Assembly (NCBI GenBank): GCA_910585005.1
Contig: CAJUCN010000003.1
Coordinates: 186,001 to 250,000, forward strand
Direction: 5' to 3'
Origin: an uncultured Lachnospiraceae bacterium
GTDB taxonomy: Bacteria > Bacillota > Clostridia > Lachnospirales > Lachnospiraceae
DNA: 64,000 bases
The first letter of the stretch is position 1; the number at the start of each line of letters is the position of its first letter. This document shows positions 8,774-16,687 of the stretch, in pieces. The position numbers and the translations under genes are program-made. The notes below the pieces were generated by a model. It was given only the letters and a program-made list of their open reading frames with translations. It was not told where the DNA came from and made no database searches.

Positions 8774-10298
8774 TAATCAAATATTAGGAGGAGCCGCCCA
8801 TACATTATTAAGGCAGGCGGAATTAATGAAAAATGTTGGTCATGAAGTTCTTATTGTGTTGGATTTTGTGACAGATAGACGGAATGAAGCTTACGAAGCT
8901 TTTTGTGTGCAAAGGCATATGGAAATGTTGTACATGCCTTTGCATGTAGTAAATCAGCCGGAGGATATAGATATTTTTTTCCTTTTGGAGCATTTTGAGG
9001 ATACGAGACTGAAAATAGCGGAAAAGAAGCCGGACATTCTTCATTCAGTGCAGATCAACCCCTTGGTAGAATTGGCGGGCAGAGAGTTAGGTATTCCCCA
9101 TGTGATGAATATATATCCTGCAGTACCGGATTTTTTTAAACTTAATTATATAGATATTTTTCCACGATATCATATTTGTGATTCACAATATTATGCGGAT
9201 ATATGGGCGAAGTATTTTGGGACTGAATCAGTATGTATAAGAACGGTAGCAGATAGGGTGGAGAAAAAAATAAATCATTTAAAAGCTGGTAATGTTATAA
9301 ATTGTATCTGTGTAGGCGCGGTATATCAGAAGAAAAATCAGTTAGCGGTCATTATGGCTTGTCATAAGGCATTACTAAAAGGGATTTTTCTCAGACTACA
9401 TATTTACGGGAACTATGCAGAGAATTCCTACGGTGCGGAATGTGCCGATTATATTCGGAGGAATAATTTGTCAGGTAACATAGAACTAAAGGGGTTCTGT
9501 AACGATATGTTAAAAGTCTATGAGGAAAGTAATGTTTTACTATGCGGCAGTACCAGAGAATCCTACCCCAATGCTATATCAGAGGCATTGTCAAGTGGAC
9601 TGATTGTGATTTCTACACCGGTAGCTGGCGTCCCGGAAGTTATCAGAAACAGGGAAAATGGATATCTTTGTGAGGGCTACGAACCGGATGATCTTTATGA
9701 TAAAATTATGGAATTGGATAGAGACATGAAAAGCGGGAAGATATACGAGATTATGCATAATGCAGGGGAGACATATGAAAAAGTGCATTCACCTGAAAGC
9801 GTAAGTAATAAGCTTCAGAAATATTATCAATGGTTAACAGATAATTTTAAAGGGAAAAAGAAAGTAAGTGTTGAAGAACTTAAATTTAAATTTGCAGGAA
9901 TTTTTGATTTATATTTTCGAAATGAAGTGGTGTTTTCGGATAAAATAAAGATACGGAAAAAACTTTGGTACTTATATCACATACAAGATAAAATAAAGAA
10001 GCATATTGATGAAAATAGATCTTTCTATATCTGGGGAACCGGAAAGTACGGGAAAAGTGTATATGAGTTGACAGCAGTTTTTTTTGCAGGTATGAAAGTT
10101 GTCGGGTTCCTTGATTCTTATAAATCAGGTTCGTATATAGAAAGGCCGGTTTACGCACCTGGTATGGTTTTAGATAAGAAAAGCAATATTATACTGGTTG
10201 CAACAGTGAACGGCCAGAGCGAAATTTTAAAACAATTGGTAATGCATAACAAGAAATATTTAGAAGATTATTTTTTATTGGCGCCAAGGTATTGGTAA
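8748..10298 (+). CDS. GT4 glycosyltransferase with C-terminal Rossmann-like module
   Basis: 516 residues. The first about 370 are a GT-B fold retaining glycosyltransferase of family 4: an N-terminal GGAAHTLLR nucleotide-sugar loop and a C-terminal donor site ESYPNAISE (E-x7-E) followed by VPEVIRNRENGYL. Residues about 424-515 are the recurrent module (FYIWGTGKYGKS, then VVGFLDSY). The start overlaps the previous gene by 26 bases; another ATG at 8757 is possible, since the ribosome binding site is weak. It probably adds a sugar during repeat-unit assembly; the donor is unknown. Confidence 0.86.
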   Translation: MKIMYFMDNNQILGGAAHTLLRQAELMKNVGHEVLIVLDFVTDRRNEAYEAFCVQRHMEMLYMPLHVVNQPEDIDIFFLLEHFEDTRLKIAEKKPDILHSVQINPLVELAGRELGIPHVMNIYPAVPDFFKLNYIDIFPRYHICDSQYYADIWAKYFGTESVCIRTVADRVEKKINHLKAGNVINCICVGAVYQKKNQLAVIMACHKALLKGIFLRLHIYGNYAENSYGAECADYIRRNNLSGNIELKGFCNDMLKVYEESNVLLCGSTRESYPNAISEALSSGLIVISTPVAGVPEVIRNRENGYLCEGYEPDDLYDKIMELDRDMKSGKIYEIMHNAGETYEKVHSPESVSNKLQKYYQWLTDNFKGKKKVSVEELKFKFAGIFDLYFRNEVVFSDKIKIRKKLWYLYHIQDKIKKHIDENRSFYIWGTGKYGKSVYELTAVFFAGMKVVGFLDSYKSGSYIERPVYAPGMVLDKKSNIILVATVNGQSEILKQLVMHNKKYLEDYFLLAPRYW

Positions 10299-10325
10299 AG
10301 TTTAAAAGAATAATATGAGGAAATC

Positions 10326-11252
10326 ATGAATAAAAAAGTCAATGTGTTATATTATCACCGCGTTTATGGGTTAAAAGACGATATCAATTTACTATGTGTG
10401 ACACCAACAAAGTTTGAGCAGCAAATGAGATATCTGAAAAGGAATTATGATATTCTTCGTTTTGAGGAGAATTGGGATAATAGTGATAGTGGCGGAATGG
10501 TTGTTACTTTTGACGATGGATACTTGGATAATTTTCAATATGCGCTCCCTATTCTTGAAGAACTGGAGATACCGGCAACAATTTTTGTTAGTGTTGGAAC
10601 ACTTGAAAATAATGGGGAACTTTGGTGGGATGAACTGGAAAAATTAATACTATGTGTTGAGAATTGCTCAGGCACTATCAGTATAGAAGACGAGAAATAT
10701 GGGTGCAGATGGGATGTGTCAACCTATGAATTAAGACTGAACTGTTACTACGCTATTTATTATTTGATGAAAAATTTTGCCGATGTTAAAGTGCGCGAAG
10801 GGTGGTTTGAGCAGCTCAGAGAACAACAGAATGTAGATAGATATGCAAGAGAGCATTTTCGGACGTTAGACAGGAAGTCCTGTATGGAATTAGCTGGGTC
10901 AAGGTATATTACAATAGGTGCACATACGGTATCACATCCGTCATTAGCGAAGATGAGTACAAAAGATCAACAGATTGAAGTTTTAAGTTCGAAAGATTAC
11001 TTGGAAAAATTGCTCAAAAAAGAGATAGATATGTTTTCTTATCCTTTCGGAATGAGGGAAACCGATTATAATAAAGAAACTGTAGAAATTTGTAAGCAGT
11101 CAGGAATAAGGAAAGCAGCTTCAACTGTTCCAGGGATATGGACAGCGAAATGTAGTAATTATGAGATACCGCGTAACATAGTTAGGAACTGGGGGATATC
11201 CGAATTTCAGTATATGATAGACAACTATTGGAAAACCGGCGTGAGGGAATAA
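10326..11252 (+). CDS. polysaccharide deacetylase (NodB/CE4 fold)
   Basis: 308 residues. The CE4 metal and catalytic motifs are visible: VTFDDGYLDN (general base Asp and metal Asp), the H-x3-H pair HTVSH at about residue 200, and SYPFG. These enzymes remove N- or O-acetyl groups from amino sugars with a divalent metal. There is no signal peptide, so this one likely acts in the cytoplasm on a lipid-linked or soluble intermediate rather than on the finished wall. It lacks the Rossmann-like module carried by most neighbours. Start ATG follows TGAGGAAATC. Confidence 0.87.
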   Translation: MNKKVNVLYYHRVYGLKDDINLLCVTPTKFEQQMRYLKRNYDILRFEENWDNSDSGGMVVTFDDGYLDNFQYALPILEELEIPATIFVSVGTLENNGELWWDELEKLILCVENCSGTISIEDEKYGCRWDVSTYELRLNCYYAIYYLMKNFADVKVREGWFEQLREQQNVDRYAREHFRTLDRKSCMELAGSRYITIGAHTVSHPSLAKMSTKDQQIEVLSSKDYLEKLLKKEIDMFSYPFGMRETDYNKETVEICKQSGIRKAASTVPGIWTAKCSNYEIPRNIVRNWGISEFQYMIDNYWKTGVRE

Positions 11253-11276
11253 GATTGAGTGTGAAGGAGAATGGGT

Positions 11277-12371
11277 ATGCAACGGGTTATTGTATTTGGA
11301 ACGGGGAAGTTTTATCAAGACAGGGAATATAAGATAAAACAGGAATATGAGATTGTCGCTTTTTTGGATAATAAGATTGTTGCGGGCAGGAAGATATATT
11401 ATCAAGATACTTTAGTGCCGATATATAACCCGATGGATGCGAATACATTGGAGGACTGTCCGATTCTTATTATGACAAGGCAATTCATTGAGGTATGCGA
11501 ACAGTTATTGCAAATAGGGATTGCCGAAGAGCGTATACTATTTGGAATTTCCTTGTATCCCAGGAGCGCTTCGGAACAAATAACGTTTAGCGATGGAGAG
11601 GGATTGAAGATAAGGGATGGAGAAGTTTATCTTCAATTAAAAAACAGTGGAAAGCATGTTATCAGAAGCGGTAAGGAGTATGAACGGATAGTAGCAGAAT
11701 GTGCAAGGGAAAAAGAGAAAGAAAGAAATCCTATGATCGGAATGATTTCTAACATGCCTTTAGTCCCTGCAAGCCGGTTGTTCGGAAGTGAAAGAGGAAA
11801 GCCCATTGATCGATATTATATAGAGAAGTTTTTGGAAGAACATAAGGAGTACATCAAAGGAGATATTTTGGAAATTGCAGATGCAACGTATTCAATGACG
11901 TATGGTGAGGATCGGATCAGGCAGACGTACATATTACATGTGGAAGGATGGGGAGAAAATACAATTAAGGGAAATTTGGAAACAGGGGAAGGAATTGAAG
12001 GGGAAAGATTTGATACAGCTATTATTACACAGACATTAATGTTTATTTATGATATACAAAGCGCGGCACAGAATATATATAGGATGTTAAAGCCCAGCGG
12101 AACGGCGCTTGTTACAGTGGCAGGTATTTCGCAAATTTCACGATACGATGCGGATAATTGGGGTAGCTATTACAGCTTTCATGTAGACTTGGTTAAAAAG
12201 CTTTTTGAGCCGCTCTTTGGAAAAGATCATGTTGAGATTATATCATATGGGAATGTAAAAACTGCGGTTTCTCTATTATATGGATTATGCTGTGAGGACT
12301 TAGCAGAAAGTGATTTCGAGATGAATGATCTGGATTATCCGCTTATTATAGGCGCAGTGTTGCATAGGTAA
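11277..12371 (+). CDS. N-terminal Rossmann-like module fused to class I SAM methyltransferase
   Basis: ATG 11277 is chosen over 11271 because AAGGAGA ends at 11270, too close to the first ATG. Residues 1-95 are the recurrent module (VIVFGTGKFYQ, IVAFLDNK, then the G-x-K-I-Y-Y segment). From about residue 150 a class I methyltransferase-like domain follows: DRYYIEKFL, GDILEIADATY in place of the usual glycine-rich motif I, then FDTAIITQTLMFIYD and a MLKPSGTALVTV strand. The motif I glycines are weak, so SAM binding should be treated as likely rather than certain. A methylation step on a sugar of the repeat unit is the obvious guess. Confidence 0.75.
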   Translation: MQRVIVFGTGKFYQDREYKIKQEYEIVAFLDNKIVAGRKIYYQDTLVPIYNPMDANTLEDCPILIMTRQFIEVCEQLLQIGIAEERILFGISLYPRSASEQITFSDGEGLKIRDGEVYLQLKNSGKHVIRSGKEYERIVAECAREKEKERNPMIGMISNMPLVPASRLFGSERGKPIDRYYIEKFLEEHKEYIKGDILEIADATYSMTYGEDRIRQTYILHVEGWGENTIKGNLETGEGIEGERFDTAIITQTLMFIYDIQSAAQNIYRMLKPSGTALVTVAGISQISRYDADNWGSYYSFHVDLVKKLFEPLFGKDHVEIISYGNVKTAVSLLYGLCCEDLAESDFEMNDLDYPLIIGAVLHR

Positions 12372-12412
12372 ACGAAATAGAGCGTGAGGGAGAAAGTAAA
12401 AAGGAAAGTCGT

Positions 12413-12736
12413 ATGGAATATATCGGAAATATTATTTATGACATATGTTTGTTGAAAAATCATATGGAACTGGTGATCTTTGGAGCCGGCAGGTCAGGCA
12501 GAAAAGTGTATGATTTTTTGTGTAGGAATGATAAGGAACAGAATGTAAAATATTTTTGCGATAGAAATGAAGACTTGTGGGGAAAAAGAATTGGAAACAT
12601 AGAAGTGGTAAACCCCATGCAGGTAATATTGTCAGAAACAGAGTATCATTTTCTTGTTAGTGGCGATTATGCGAATGATATGACAAGGTATCTATTACAA
12701 AATGGCGTTAAAAGGATTCACCTATTATTTATGTAG
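12413..12736 (+). CDS. free-standing Rossmann-like module protein (107 residues)
   Basis: The whole protein is one copy of the module that is fused to 13 neighbouring enzymes: LVIFGAGRSGRKVYDFL, then VKYFCDRN, a short G-x-R-I-G-N strand with NPMQVI, and a final FLVSGDY plus a last strand after an NGVKRI turn. There is no catalytic partner domain and the gene has its own AAGGAAAG ribosome binding site, so it is not a fragment of a neighbour: flanking genes are complete. Similar folds occur in the PglD N-terminal domain and the C-terminal domain of sugar C-methyltransferases. It may bind the common ligand or dock enzymes together; both are inferences. Confidence 0.75.
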   Translation: MEYIGNIIYDICLLKNHMELVIFGAGRSGRKVYDFLCRNDKEQNVKYFCDRNEDLWGKRIGNIEVVNPMQVILSETEYHFLVSGDYANDMTRYLLQNGVKRIHLLFM

Positions 12737-12751
12737 TGAAAGGATCGTACG

Positions 12752-13963
12752 ATGAAAATAGCAACTATTTTATTTACATATAACAGGCCTGTCCATACAC
12801 AAAAAGTATTGTATGCTTTATCTCAGAATGATGTCAGGCCGCAGAAGTTGATTATCTTTCAGGATGGAATGAATTCTGCGACGGATAAAAAAGATTGGGA
12901 AACGGTCGGGGAAGCTATAAAAAATATTACTTGGTGTGAAACAGAAATTCATATTACTGAAAAAAATAAAGGGCTTGCCAATTCAATTGTTCAAGGAATA
13001 GATTATGCATTTCAGACATACGATGCTGTGATTGTTTTAGAAGATGATTGTGTACCCCATTGCAAATTTATGAGTTTTATGTATCAATGTTTAGAAAGGT
13101 ATCAAGGAGAAAAAAGGGTATATTCAGTTGGAGGGTGTCCTGAACCTATAGATCTCGATAAAGTGCCAGGAGTTGATGTGTATTTTTGCGGCAGATTTTC
13201 ATCACTTGGCTGGGGAACATGGAAAGACCGATGGAGGGAATATGAAAGGGATTACTCCATTCTTAAGAGAATAAAACTTAACAGGGACTGCCGGGAGCGC
13301 CTTCATGTGTGGGGGAGCGATTTAGAATCGCATCTTTTAGGCAATATATCAGGAGAATGCGATTCGTGGGCAGTTTTTTGGGCGCTGAAGTTGATTGAGA
13401 AAAATGGTTATTTTTTATGTCCATATGAATCCCTGATTACAAACATTGGATTTGACGGCAGTGGCGTACATTCAGGAATTGAACGGATTGACAGGGAGTA
13501 TAGAGCTGATGACAATATGGAGGATTTTATATTTCCCAATCAAATAGAGATAACAGAATCAGCGCAAATGGGATACATGGATATGCTGCATATAACGCCG
13601 CGTGTAGAGAGGGATAGGAGTTATAAAGAACTTTTGTGTAGGTGGGTGGAATTAAAACAGGAAAAACGATCCATTGAATATGAATTTTGCGAGAGGGAGG
13701 TTGCCGTCTGGGGGAAAGGGTGGCTGTTAGAGTTGCTGCAAAAAGAATTTGGCGAAAAAATGCAGGTGAAATGTATTTTAGAGACATATCCTACCAGCGA
13801 AGCATATAGAGGGATACCGGTATATTCGGTAAATGAGATACCGGAGGAAATTGATACGGTTATTGTCATTCCGTTTTGTGATATTGAGATTATTAAAAGA
13901 AAGATTATAAGAAGAAGACCGGATATCAAAAGAATATTTGGCGCAGATGAAATAATTAAATGA
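12752..13963 (+). CDS. GNT-I-like glycosyltransferase with C-terminal Rossmann-like module
   Basis: 403 residues. The N-terminal GT-A domain begins IATILFTYNRP and contains the metal motif as VLEDDCVP near residue 108, followed by SSLGWGTWKDRW and a CDSWAVFW helix. This arrangement resembles bacterial GT2/GT13-like enzymes rather than classic GT2. The recurrent module starts at about residue 316 (VAVWGKGWLLE) with a degenerate glycine loop, and its acidic second-strand residue appears as Glu (ILETY). ATG follows AAAGGATC. It lies 15 bases after the stand-alone module gene. Confidence 0.82.
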   Translation: MKIATILFTYNRPVHTQKVLYALSQNDVRPQKLIIFQDGMNSATDKKDWETVGEAIKNITWCETEIHITEKNKGLANSIVQGIDYAFQTYDAVIVLEDDCVPHCKFMSFMYQCLERYQGEKRVYSVGGCPEPIDLDKVPGVDVYFCGRFSSLGWGTWKDRWREYERDYSILKRIKLNRDCRERLHVWGSDLESHLLGNISGECDSWAVFWALKLIEKNGYFLCPYESLITNIGFDGSGVHSGIERIDREYRADDNMEDFIFPNQIEITESAQMGYMDMLHITPRVERDRSYKELLCRWVELKQEKRSIEYEFCEREVAVWGKGWLLELLQKEFGEKMQVKCILETYPTSEAYRGIPVYSVNEIPEEIDTVIVIPFCDIEIIKRKIIRRRPDIKRIFGADEIIK

Positions 13964-13973
13964 AGGTAGCGAT

Positions 13974-15101
13974 ATGGAACATTTTGGAGCAAAGCAAAAC
14001 TTTTGTTTTAAAACAATATTGATGAAGAATTTATGTGTAGATCGTATATTGGATATCAATTTACCGGACGACAAGTTTTGGTATATACTCCAGCAGGATG
14101 GGACACTTGCAGGTTGTATTGGTAGTAGGGAGTACAGTAAAATTTGCGAGACTGGGCAGATGATGTTCAAAAAAGATTTCTTATACATATATGCAGGAGA
14201 AGGTGAAAAGCAGGCAGCAGCGGAAATTTTTACAGATAATTCTAAAATTAGAAAGCTCCCGGTGTTAGATAGAAATGGGAAATTGCTCTATGAGTATGTA
14301 AGGAGTGTCGAAGCATATTATGAGGATTTAGATATACCGTGTGGAATTAATGCGGAGAAGGAACGTACAGAAAAGGTCGTTGTATCCTTAACCAGTTTCG
14401 GATGTAGAATAAATACTGTGCATATTGCAATTAAAAGTATTATGAATCAGAGTTTGAAAGCTGATTCCATAGTCCTTTATATAGCAAAGGAAGATTCTGA
14501 CAGAGTCATTCAGCAGGAAAAAGAACTTGTTAAGGCAGGATTGAGGATTGTGAGGAATGTAGAAGACTTAAAACCTCATAAAAAGTATTTTTATGCTATG
14601 CAGGAGTATCCACAAAATACGATAGTCACAGTTGATGATGATGTAATATATGATGAAGGACTGCTTGAAGATCTGTATAAGAGGCATTTAACATATCCCA
14701 AAGCTGTTATTTGCAGACGCGGGCATAGAATGGTGAAAAAGGATGGAAGAATAGCTCCTTACGATTTGTGGGAGGGGTGCGTGGAGAGTTTAACTCCAGA
14801 GAAAGGAATATGTGCTACTGGCGTTGGAGGCATTTTATATCCCTGTGGTGAATACAGAGAAAAGTTCTTAGATAAAAGGGGTATTATGGAGACTTCCCTA
14901 TGTGGGGATGATTTATGGCTAAAGACAGTGGAACTAATGGAAGGGATAGAGGTTTTTGCTATTGGAGAGGTGCCGGCGAGGGTGATAGAAGGGACTCAAA
15001 AAAATGCACTTTACATGGAAAATGCAGACAACAAGAGAAATGATGAATACCTGAGCAGACTGCAAATTTATTTTAATATTGACCTTGTGGATTTATTTTG
15101 A
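13974..15101 (+). CDS. glycosyltransferase with N-terminal CBS-like pair
   Basis: 375 residues. Residues about 18-110 read as two CBS-type halves: YILQQDGTLAGCIGSREY and a second half ending KLPVLDRNGKLLYEYV. From residue about 137 a GT-A-like glycosyltransferase follows: VVVSLTSFGCRI, SIMNQSLKADSIVLY, VTVDDDVIYDEG (DDD metal motif) and CGDDLWLK. This glycosyltransferase type is common in polysaccharide loci. CBS pairs usually bind adenosyl ligands and regulate the attached enzyme. The same type of N terminus is found in the protein at 16688, so the CBS-like pair is a second recurring accessory module here. Confidence 0.75.
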   Translation: MEHFGAKQNFCFKTILMKNLCVDRILDINLPDDKFWYILQQDGTLAGCIGSREYSKICETGQMMFKKDFLYIYAGEGEKQAAAEIFTDNSKIRKLPVLDRNGKLLYEYVRSVEAYYEDLDIPCGINAEKERTEKVVVSLTSFGCRINTVHIAIKSIMNQSLKADSIVLYIAKEDSDRVIQQEKELVKAGLRIVRNVEDLKPHKKYFYAMQEYPQNTIVTVDDDVIYDEGLLEDLYKRHLTYPKAVICRRGHRMVKKDGRIAPYDLWEGCVESLTPEKGICATGVGGILYPCGEYREKFLDKRGIMETSLCGDDLWLKTVELMEGIEVFAIGEVPARVIEGTQKNALYMENADNKRNDEYLSRLQIYFNIDLVDLF

Positions 15102-15120
15102 CTTATGAGGATATAGAGAT

Positions 15121-16650
15121 ATGGAAGAAAGTCAGACATGGGAAAATTTTTATAGAGAAATAGAAGGCAAGAGGATATTTCTTTTTGGAACAGGCAAGGC
15201 TGTGAGATATTTGATTGGAAAATGTGATAATATTAATTTTTTAGGTGCAATTGATAATGATAAACAAAAACAGGGGTTTCATATAGGAGATTTTACTGGA
15301 GATGCAGTAGACACTGTGTATGAAAATATCTTAATTTGTGATATCAGCATTCTGGATTTGTATCGACCTGAAGATGTGATTGTACTGATTACTAGCATAT
15401 ATGAGTATCAGGAAATTGAGGAACAATTATGCTTATATGGCGTTAAGTTTTTTTCGATGGCTCGGATGGAGATGTCCAGAAAAGGCGTAGAAAATCCTAA
15501 AGGCATCATTATACCGGATTTTGAGCAAAGAAGGAAGGATTATGTAGAACATTGTTGCAGAAAAGAGAGGATTTGTGACAATAAAATACTTGTTTTTATT
15601 GGAAAGTATGGCAGCCATGGAAAAAATATTACAAAAGTTTTGATGCATTTACAACAGAATCTGGACATTGTGTGGATTGTAGATGATTTACGAGTAGATG
15701 CACCACAAGGCGTTCGTCTGATTTATGCTGATAACTGGAAAAGATATATTTTTGAAATGGAAACGGCTCATATATGGCTTTATGATATTATTGTACCATT
15801 ATATATAGAAAAGAGACCAGGGCAGGTTTATATTGAAACAAAGCATTGGTCCAGTATTACATTAAAAAAGTTTTACCTTGACGATTCGTCTACAACAAGT
15901 CATACAGAAGCGGTTGAGCTCATTAAACGAAATGGAAAACTTATGGATTATATCTTTTGTGGAAGTGAATTTGATAAAAGTTCATGTAGAAGTGGATTTG
16001 CGTTTCAGGGTGAATTTATACGAACCGGTTCACCGAGGACAGATACGCTTTTTGATGTAGACAATAGAGAAAAAGTGTATAAAAGATATCATATAAATCT
16101 TCAGATGCATACGGTACTGTATGCACCTACGTTTAGAATCCAAAAAGTTGGAAATGAAATGAAAAAGGGGGATTTTTTAGATTTCTACCAATTGAAAGAG
16201 ACATTAGAAAAATGCTATGGCGGCAAGTGGTGTATATTGTTAAGACTTCATCCGTCAATGTTGGACGGCATGACTGCCACGGCGGCGGACTATGTGATAG
16301 ATGTTAGTGATTATTATGACAGTCAAGAATTGGTAGCTGCATGTGATATAATGATTTCAGATTATTCCAGTATTATGTTCGAGCCTGCTTTTATAAAAAA
16401 GCCAGTGTTTTTATATGCGCCTGATAAACAGGAATATATAGAGAAGGAAAGAGATTTGCTTATCGAGTATGATACGCTGCCTTTTCCTATTGCAGTGACA
16501 AATATGGAATTAAACGATTGCATACGAAATTTTGATTACAGTAAATATATTTATACTTTGGATTTGTTTATGAAAAAATATGGAGTTTTTGAAGATGGGC
16601 ATGCAAGTAAAAGGGCTTCAGAGTTTATTTTAAAATGCCTCAATGAATAA
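15121..16650 (+). CDS. Rossmann-like module fused to CDP-glycerol glycerophosphotransferase-like enzyme
   Basis: 509 residues. Residues about 17-110 are the recurrent module (RIFLFGTGKAVR, then LGAIDND). Residues about 155-505 match the TagB/TagF glycerophosphotransferase family: a KHWSS/LKKFYLDD region, GSPRTDTLF, VLYAPTFR, RLHPSM, and the diagnostic DIMISDYSSIMFEP. Family members transfer polyol-phosphate from a CDP-polyol onto a glycan or teichoic-acid primer at the membrane. Two cytidylyltransferase-like domains downstream (at 16688 and 19949) could make the donor. The polymer therefore probably contains a phosphodiester-linked polyol or sugar. Confidence 0.86.
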   Translation: MEESQTWENFYREIEGKRIFLFGTGKAVRYLIGKCDNINFLGAIDNDKQKQGFHIGDFTGDAVDTVYENILICDISILDLYRPEDVIVLITSIYEYQEIEEQLCLYGVKFFSMARMEMSRKGVENPKGIIIPDFEQRRKDYVEHCCRKERICDNKILVFIGKYGSHGKNITKVLMHLQQNLDIVWIVDDLRVDAPQGVRLIYADNWKRYIFEMETAHIWLYDIIVPLYIEKRPGQVYIETKHWSSITLKKFYLDDSSTTSHTEAVELIKRNGKLMDYIFCGSEFDKSSCRSGFAFQGEFIRTGSPRTDTLFDVDNREKVYKRYHINLQMHTVLYAPTFRIQKVGNEMKKGDFLDFYQLKETLEKCYGGKWCILLRLHPSMLDGMTATAADYVIDVSDYYDSQELVAACDIMISDYSSIMFEPAFIKKPVFLYAPDKQEYIEKERDLLIEYDTLPFPIAVTNMELNDCIRNFDYSKYIYTLDLFMKKYGVFEDGHASKRASEFILKCLNE

Positions 16651-16651
16651 G

Positions 16652-16669
16652 GCTTATTTTGAAATAAGC
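16652..16669. repeat. intergenic palindrome (7-bp stem, 4-base loop)
   Basis: GCTTATT and AATAAGC flank TTGA between two operon genes. No T tract follows, so it is not a canonical terminator; it may be a processing or stability element. Confidence 0.5.
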
Positions 16670-16687
16670 ATGTAAGGAGCAGTGATT

